Shown here: one piece after another, positions 60,118 through 64,000 of the stretch
How positions within the stretch are numbered: the first letter of the stretch is position 1
Layout: the number at the start of each line of letters is the position of its first letter
Assembly (NCBI GenBank): GCA_020881915.1
Contig: JAJFPB010000007.1
Span: 1-64,000, forward strand
From: Paramyrothecium sp. XJ0827
Lineage: Eukaryota; Ascomycota; Sordariomycetes; Hypocreales; Stachybotryaceae
DNA: 64,000 bases
Reading direction: 5' to 3'
Program-made: the position numbers and the translations under genes
The notes under the pieces: generated by a model
Seen by the model: the letters and a program-made list of their open reading frames with translations, nothing else
Told to the model about the DNA's origin: nothing
Databases searched by the model: none

Positions 60118-61372
60118 TTACATCATAATGTATCCAGCAGCAACAGCTATAGTTCCACCAGCTAGTGCTACAGTCAACTTGCCCATATCTTCAGCTGCAG
60201 ATCGCTTAAAGGTTTGCTGAAAAGATGGCTGGGCAGGCGGCGCGGTTACCTCAGCATAGGAAGGGGGCGGCTTGCCAGTGGCGGAGCTCTCTCGCTCTGC
60301 CTCCAAATCCTTGAGCACCTTTCTATATTCGGCTTCTTTCTGCTCCATGAGCCTCTCCATGGAGACTTTGAGTTTGCCATTGGCCCTAAGTGCTTCGTCC
60401 AGGTTTCTTTGGAGCTTATCCTGTTGCTGAGCTGCTTCTTCGGCTGCTCGTTTGTTGCCCTTCTCTAGCGCCTCTTTCATTTCCTCCTGCGCTTCCTTCA
60501 ATTGCCGTTTGAATTTTTCGCGTTGCTTAAGTAAATCCTTCTGTAGCTCTTTCCCAGCAGATGTCTCATCGAGAGTCATGCCATATGCTAACTCACGCTG
60601 GATCTGCAGGACTGTCCTCATTCTCTGTTCCAGGATGCAAGTGATGATATTAGCTGAGGCGCGCTCATCATCATATCGGAAGACACTGCTGCCCTGGGAA
60701 ATCATGTTGCCCCAGAAGTCAGGATTAGACCTAAGCTGCTCCTCACGCCTTTCTCCGTCTTGTTTATTTATAAGCTCCCACATAGTAGTTGCGAGTATAA
60801 CTGACCGCAGGCTAGCATTGCCACATAATTTGTTGAACATTCTTAAATTCTGAAGTGCAGATCCAGTTATCCTATTTGCATTAATAGGATGTAAATAAAT
60901 AATCCCACTTAGCTTAATTTTCTCTTTAAATGCTTCTTCTAACCAGAAGGCAATATCCTTCAGTACATCCAAATCCGTATAGAAAGTATCATTGAAGCCT
61001 GGTGTATCGATTAAATGGATAGCGCGGTTATGGTAGTGGAAAGTGAACATCTCAACATCCTTTGTGCCTGATAATCATGTGTTAGTAAGTACCATAAGGG
61101 ATCTGGATCGGGAGGTTCACCATACAGGATTCAAGGCCGTGGCCAATCTTTATACCGCCACCGATCAGACGAGATATGAAAGTACTCTTGCCTGAGCCCG
61201 TTACACCCATCACAGCGATAAAGTCATCATTTCGGCTTTATAAAGGTAGGTCAGCTGGGACAGGCTCTCTTCGCAATATCAGTCTTATCTACTTATTCTT
61301 TTCGCCGAGCGCTATCTGTGACAGCATGGAGTTAGGATTGACCCTGTGATATGACGTTTCTCTGCTGGCCAT
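60118..61372 (-). CDS. AIG1/GIMAP-like GTPase with coiled coil and hydrophobic C-terminal tail, 379 aa
   Basis: Model: exons 61372-61293, 61235-61126 and 61067-60118; introns of 57 nt (GTAGAT...GCTGACC...AAAG) and 58 nt (GTATGG...ATCAG); total 1,140 nt, exactly in frame. G1 is GVTGSGKST, followed by GHGLESCTKDVE, G3 DTPGFNDT, a TTMW segment and the conserved REEQLRSNPDFWGNMI signature of fungal AIG1-type GTPases. Residues about 220-325 form a long charged Gln/Glu/Lys coiled coil, then a Pro-rich linker (GKPPPSYAEVTAPPAQP) and a final hydrophobic segment LTVALAGGTIAVAAGYIMM at the extreme C-terminus, consistent with a tail anchor. Animal GIMAPs and plant AIG1 are membrane-associated immune GTPases; the fungal role is unknown. 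The short first exon is the weakest part. Confidence 0.85.
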
Positions 61373-62320
61373 TATTGATATAATTGTCTTTTGCCGTGGG
61401 GTTGAGATATTGTATTTCGTTGAAGAGAATGCAAACTCGTGGCTAGTATTGATTCAGTACGTAGAAAATGCGCAGGCTTTTGCTACGTTTTTATGTTATG
61501 GCCTCAAAAGTTAGAACTGGCTGCTTCGGAGCTATAAAATGGCGTGAGAAAATAAAATTAGTGAATTATAATTGGAGCCGTCTAGCTTAGCTTTGGCTGG
61601 AGAGTGGCCAATTACTTCGAGGTGGAAAGCTATCCTTTTCACTATTAGCTTTAAGTAGCTAAAACGCTACAAATAACTGGTGAGCATTAGTTATTAATTT
61701 CGCAAATTGTAATTCGCAGAGTTGGCAAAAGACCTAAGCTCTCACTTTTAATAAACAGAGATTTAGGTAAGTTCGCCTGCCTCTTGTAAACTCATTTGCC
61801 TCAGTTATTATCTCTCCCAGTCTGGACCTTCCTCCACTCTATCTGAATAGTGGCGTGAAACTGATGTTATTATTCCGATGAGATATCATTTATTATATAC
61901 ACGATGTGTTTTCAGTATTAAAACGGAATTAACCTTCACTGAGACAGAGTGAAGGAGTAGCTGCAGTGTCTCAGGCTCTATTTCTCGAACATTTTGCCTT
62001 ACCGACAAGAGTCTGGAAGCTAAATTTCCCAAAAGCCCTCTATTGCAGCGTGTCACGGCCCGTAAAGAGACCACACCCTGGAAGGGAAGCGGTGAAGAAT
62101 CGCATGCTGCAATCCAAGAAACTTATCCATCCCGTGGCGAGGCCCTTCTTCTCCAAGAGGCGTTCAGTGACCGGCCACATTGCCTTGTCCGTTCGATGCT
62201 TTGGCAAGCTCGGCGTCGGCCACGACCGATTCCCCTCTTTCTAGTTGATGGCAGGTCCCAATTAGAAGCTTGTATTGGGAAGATAGGAACCATCTCAAGT
62301 TTATCCCCCTTCTGCTTGCC
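61373..62320. other. Intergenic region between the divergent GTPase genes
   Basis: About 950 bp between divergent starts. GC-normal in the right third, AT-richer in the left. Short frames at 61886-62324 on both strands overlap each other and have no domain. It probably holds both promoters; no specific site can be supported. Confidence 0.45.
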
Positions 62321-63840
62321 ATGAGCTTGCCAGGTGCCTGGCCGGACGGTGATCCCGAGTCGCACTCGCGCACAGGGCCAATGGCGCCCAAACAAAGAGG
62401 GCGGCGGCCGGCTCGACAGCCATCGAGCGATGGCGGGGCCGTTGTCATTGCTGTGATGGGGGTCACTGGCGCTGGCAAGAGCACCTTCGTCAAGATTGTC
62501 ACAGGACAAGAGAGTGTCAGCGTTGGGGACACCCTCTCATCTAGTAAGTACAATATTAGGTCATTACGGCGACGGCCTATTCCGCCTAGCGAGAGCGCCC
62601 TTTGCTGACTCTACTGGCACGCAAGACACCTCACAGGTCGCCGCCTACGAATTACGCCACAAGGGCGTCCGATACATTCTCGTCGATACACCGGGCTTCA
62701 ACGACACGGACCAACCTGATAGCGAGGTCACGACTGTGATCCTGACCTGGCTAAAGGAGTCGTTCGAGGCTAGCACCCAGCTCAATGGCGTCATTTACTT
62801 GCACCGCATCATTGACCCGCGCATGTCAGGCTCGGCCTTGAGAAATACACGTATGTTCCGAAAACTCGTCGGCAGCGACGGCTTCGGGAATGTCGTCCTA
62901 GCCACCACCTTCTGGGGCACCGTTCCGGAGAGGATTGGTGCCAGGCGGGAGGAAGAGTTGCGTAGCAACCCCGATTTCTGGGGTTCCATGGTGGAAAAAG
63001 GCGCCAAAATGGAGCGGCTTCAGAACACCCGCGCGTCAGGTCTTGAGCTGCTTGAGAAGATGGCCCGGCAGGGGAAATTCGTTCTCGATGTCCAAGACAA
63101 GATCGTCAATCAGGGCAAGTCGTTGGACGAGACGGAGGTGTTGCCGGAACAGATGGCACAAACTAAGGAGCTCCGACGCACCCTCGAGGCGCAGCGGCTG
63201 ATGGAGGAGGAGCGCCTGCGCCAAGAGCTGCGGCGACAAGAATGGGCCCGCCAGGAACAGCTCCGGCGCGAGTGGCGCGAGATGGAGCAGCGACGTGCCG
63301 CCGAGCAGCGGGCGGAGAAACAGCGGCAGGCTGAGGAACGACGCCGGGCTGAGGAGCAGCACCGACGCGAGGAAGTGGAGCTACGGCAGGAGCTGGAACG
63401 ACAGGAGCGGCGGCAGGGCAAGCAGGCGGCGGAACTGCGACGCCGGGTCGAGGTCGAGGAGAAGCGGAGACGGGAGGAGGAAGCGGTTATACGGCGACGC
63501 TTCCAGGCGGCCTACACATGCATCGGATACGAAGCTAAATGGCCGTGTGACAAGTGCAAGGGCAGCATCACTGCCTACTCCTCATACTATCGTGAGTTTC
63601 TCTCCTCCCTGCCGGCACGGCTTCTCCTCTTTAAAGCCGCCGCCTCGTGAGCCTGACGGTATTCGAGTAATACACTTACGACGCGCGCTAATACGCCATT
63701 CCACAGACTGCTGCTTCTGTGATGGCGATCGGTATTTCCAGTGTGGCAAATGCGGCGGCAACTGCGGGGTGAGCACGCATCCGTGGATGAAAAAGCGTCA
63801 AGTTCCTATCAAGGCGGATGACGTCTGCATAGTGATGTAA
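62321..63840 (+). CDS. AIG1/GIMAP-like GTPase with Cys-rich module and C-terminal CaaX box, 440 aa
   Basis: Model: exons 62321-62543, 62626-63591 and 63707-63840; GTAAGT...GCTGACT...CAAG and GTGAGT...CACAG introns; total 1,323 nt in frame. An in-frame second ATG at 62381 is an alternative start. G1 GVTGAGKST, GDTLSSNTSQVAAYEL, G3 DTPGFNDT, GVIYLHRIIDPRMSGSALRN, TTFW, REEELRSNPDFWGSM. A very long Arg/Glu/Gln-rich helix (about 255-375) follows, then the Cys-rich module CDKCKGSITAYSSYYHCCFC, with the further cysteines of CGKCGGNC before THPWMKK; the paired-CxxC layout suggests one or two zinc sites. The protein ends DDVCIVM: CIVM is a good CaaX farnesylation signal. It is paralogous to, and divergent from, the GTPase at 60118-61372, but anchors differently. 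No breaks are seen. Confidence 0.88.
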
Positions 63841-64000
63841 GAAGATGTGCCGACATAGTAGAAACCTCAGTATGGAGGAGGACAATTCATCACCCATCGT
63901 CTTATAGCGTATTACATGGAAATGGTCTCCTAAGATTGGCATACATAGTTTTCCCTAGCTGCCGGTTTCCAACCATAGAACCGATTCGTTGAGCCAACCT
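63841..64000. other. 3' flank, no gene recognised
   Basis: Downstream of the GTPase stop; no coding or repeat signal. The minus-strand frame at 63688-63942 overlaps the last exon as a shadow. Confidence 0.4.

Noticed and set aside
61886..62324. Overlapping 60-93-codon frames in the intergenic region
   Set aside because: Mutually overlapping on both strands, no domain, no splice logic linking them to the GTPase genes.

Overview
The window is a chromosome end of a filamentous ascomycete (Pezizomycotina; genus not determined). It opens with about 13 exact CCTAAC units, so base 1 is at or next to the telomere. Spliceosomal introns of 46-115 nt, fungal gene families (patatin, HeLo-like, fungal kinase-like, AIG1-type GTPases), Fot1/pogo transposons, LTR retrotransposons and extreme C-to-T/G-to-A decay typical of repeat-induced point mutation (RIP) all fit that assignment.

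Layout. (1) 0-8.4 kb: telomere, two unrelated 25-bp subtelomeric minisatellites, a C-terminal scrap of a telomere-linked helicase, then a nearly full-length GC-normal telomere-linked RecQ-type helicase (TLH) on the minus strand. The TLH is cut into ten reading frames by nine one-base shifts, all in the same direction. A 22-bp minisatellite and a head-to-head telomeric palindrome lie just inside it. (2) 8.4-26.5 kb: RIP-degraded DNA with at least three more TLH relics (one is a decayed copy of the telomeric TLH and its upstream region), a LINE-like relic, and GC-richer minisatellite blocks. (3) 26.5-37.3 kb: a gene island with a five-exon patatin-like gene, a divergent HeLo-like gene, an amino-acid permease pseudogene, a nucleoside-phosphorylase relic and a kinase-like pseudogene. 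(4) 37.4-58.5 kb: a very AT-rich nest of RIP-mutated LTR elements and pogo elements, with one fresh, unmutated Fot1/pogo element inside. (5) 58.5-64 kb: a second gene island with a small hypothetical gene, a truncated patatin pseudogene and two AIG1/GIMAP-like GTPase genes.

No operon-like organisation is expected. The intact or recently broken accessory genes (patatins, HeLo-like protein, phosphorylase relic, kinase-like protein, AIG1-like GTPases) belong to families that recur in fungal self/non-self recognition and NLR-type repertoires, so the islands look like birth-and-death subtelomeric stock of that kind; this is inference. Both patatins have lost the nucleophile serine. The permease and kinase genes carry five in-frame stops, all TAG, three to four of which fit CAG-to-TAG changes, as RIP-like mutation would leave. 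The two GTPases share a G domain and coiled coil but end in different predicted membrane anchors: a hydrophobic tail in one, a Cys-rich module plus a CaaX box in the other.
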